Below, one piece after another: positions 30,211-31,224 of a DNA stretch of 31,224 nt. Source of the DNA: Stramenopiles sp. TOSAG23-2 (Eukaryota; Sar). Position numbers and translations under genes: made by a program. Under the pieces are notes generated by a model. That model saw nothing but the letters and a program-made list of their open reading frames with translations. It was not told where the DNA came from and did no database searches. The DNA lies in the NCBI GenBank assembly GCA_900128395.1, contig LT649374.1, positions 1-31,224 on the forward strand, written 5' to 3'. Within the stretch, counting starts at the first letter, position 1, and each line of letters opens with the position of its first letter.

Positions 30211-31175
30211 GATTACGCTTTCCTCTGGAATAACTTTCGCTATTTTTACTATGTTATTATTTAATATCAGATCAGAAATCGGATCTAATATTATATATAT
30301 TGATAGGTATCTTAATATAAAGAAAGGGGGTAAGAGAGAGGAACAAAAAACGTAAGACGATCTTGTTCTATATATATATATCAAACTAATGTATTGATTA
30401 ACGAAATCTATTGGTGGAAATCGATGATTGATTCTACTTTAGATCTATCCATATGTGGATTATTATTTTTTATTAATTAAAATATATGTGAAGAAAAAAA
30501 TGTAGTACTATTTACATGCTAAATAATTGATGATAAGTTGGATATTTCTTCTGTATTTTGAATAGAGTAACTAGAAGATAGTGGCACACCTATAGAGATT
30601 TATTAAAAATCACGTTAATTTATTAAATGTTTTTAGCACCTGGCCAGGCTGGCCCATGGGCTGGCTGTGTGTGTGATGGAGACCGGAAATTCTCTATGCC
30701 GAAATGTAGTATCATAGTCTAATTTCAAACAAGTATAAAATAAATTCATAAATCCACAGGATCCAGAATGCTATTTTTAATTATAATACATGTTACAGCA
30801 GCTATATTAATAATACATTTGTATGCTTTCAAATGATATAGGGGGAAATGGATATCTCTCTGGGATCTCTTTTTTTCATCTCTGGCTCAAAATTTGCTCT
30901 CAATCTGGCCCGGGCTGTGTGGCCCAGCTTGCAATCCTGTGCAATCTGGCAATCCTGGCAATCCAGGCAATCCAGCAATCCAGGGCCAGAGGGCAATCAT
31001 CCAGCAATAATCCAGCATAATCATCATCATCATCCAATTTGAATAACTGTCAAAAATATATATGTATCTTATTTGATAAATCTCCCAATTAATTATGTGT
31101 TAATTTTCTTTATATCATTAATTCGAAGAAAACGAGACGTAAATATCGTTATTTATAAATTAAAATACAAAAAAA
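30211..31175. promoter_or_regulatory. Divergent intergenic region, transporter and right-edge genes
   Basis: Mostly AT-rich, with TA runs near 30366-30382. Two G/C-richer islands stand out: 30639-30680 (CCTGGCCAGGCTGGCCCATG) and the CAATCC-unit array at about 30905-31010. Contains two promoters by position; no clear motif or gene. The short open frames over the array are repeat-derived. Confidence 0.45.
30905..31010. repeat. Degenerate CAATCCAGG-type minisatellite
   Basis: Units such as GCAATCCTG, GCAATCTGG, CAATCCTGG, CAATCCAGG and CAATCCAG follow one another, about 9-11 bases each, within a G/C-richer patch. A CAT run follows at about 31018-31033. Confidence 0.7.
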
Positions 31176-31224
31176 ATGGCAGGTAAATTACAAGTGGATA
31201 TCAATAAATTACAAAATGAAAGTT
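31176..31224 (+). CDS. 5' end of a gene cut by the window edge
   Basis: ATG at 31176 after an A-run gives MAGKLQVDINKLQNES to the edge. Only 16 codons, so no function can be named. The A-rich bases before the ATG resemble those before other starts in this window. Confidence 0.45.
   Translation, partial: MAGKLQVDINKLQNES

Noticed and set aside
30823-31042. Overlapping short open frames in the right-hand spacer
   Set aside because: Both are produced by the CAATCC-unit minisatellite and have no start context or domain.

Overview
The window is AT-rich nuclear DNA of an unidentified, probably single-celled eukaryote. It encodes eukaryote-type proteins (a small HERC-like RCC1-HECT ligase, an Nse2/Mms21-type SP-RING protein, a mitochondrial intermediate peptidase, secreted proteins with signal peptides) using the standard stop codons. 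Genes are compact and lie on both strands. I found no clear introns in the large genes. Asn, Ser and Thr runs inside proteins and long TA and GT microsatellites between genes fit an AT-rich protist, but I cannot name the lineage.

Layout: (1) 1-1480, a secreted coiled-coil-like protein on the minus strand that runs off the left edge, with its 3' end found inverted at 1331-1480; (2) 1803-4770 minus, a large secreted basic protein with a Cys/Tyr-rich tail; (3) 5247-7994 minus, a secreted PNGase F-type amidase with an inserted PA domain; (4) 9176-10030 plus, Nse2/Mms21-like SUMO ligase; (5) 10497-11681 plus, ankyrin-repeat protein; (6) 11831-13036 minus, JmjC/cupin-8 oxygenase; (7) 13662-14565 plus, multipass membrane protein; (8) about 15088-16193 minus, fibrinogen-like protein; (9) 17170-20683 minus, RCC1-HECT ubiquitin ligase; (10) 21069-21497 minus, orphan; (11) 22169-24729 plus, M3 mitochondrial intermediate peptidase; (12) 25326-26260 minus and 26257-26499 plus, two 5'-truncated reading frames meeting head to head; (13) 26708-27500, a terminal-inverted-repeat element with a target-site duplication; (14) 27655-30210 minus, GPH/MFS-2 transporter; (15) 31176-31224 plus, the first codons of another gene. 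The genes do not look like one pathway; they are a mixed set of housekeeping and secreted proteins.

The dominant oddity is 20 junctions where a segment of about 54-283 bp (mostly 86-126 bp) is repeated head to tail with no spacer, in genes and between genes. Many of these break reading frames. In each interrupted gene, counting only one copy restores one continuous, family-length protein. Together with a 53 bp inverted overlap at the left edge, this looks most like unmerged contig ends in the assembly, some carrying allelic differences. A real burst of tandem duplications cannot be excluded from the sequence alone. Gene entries below therefore give the full span and state the length expected with one copy of each duplication.
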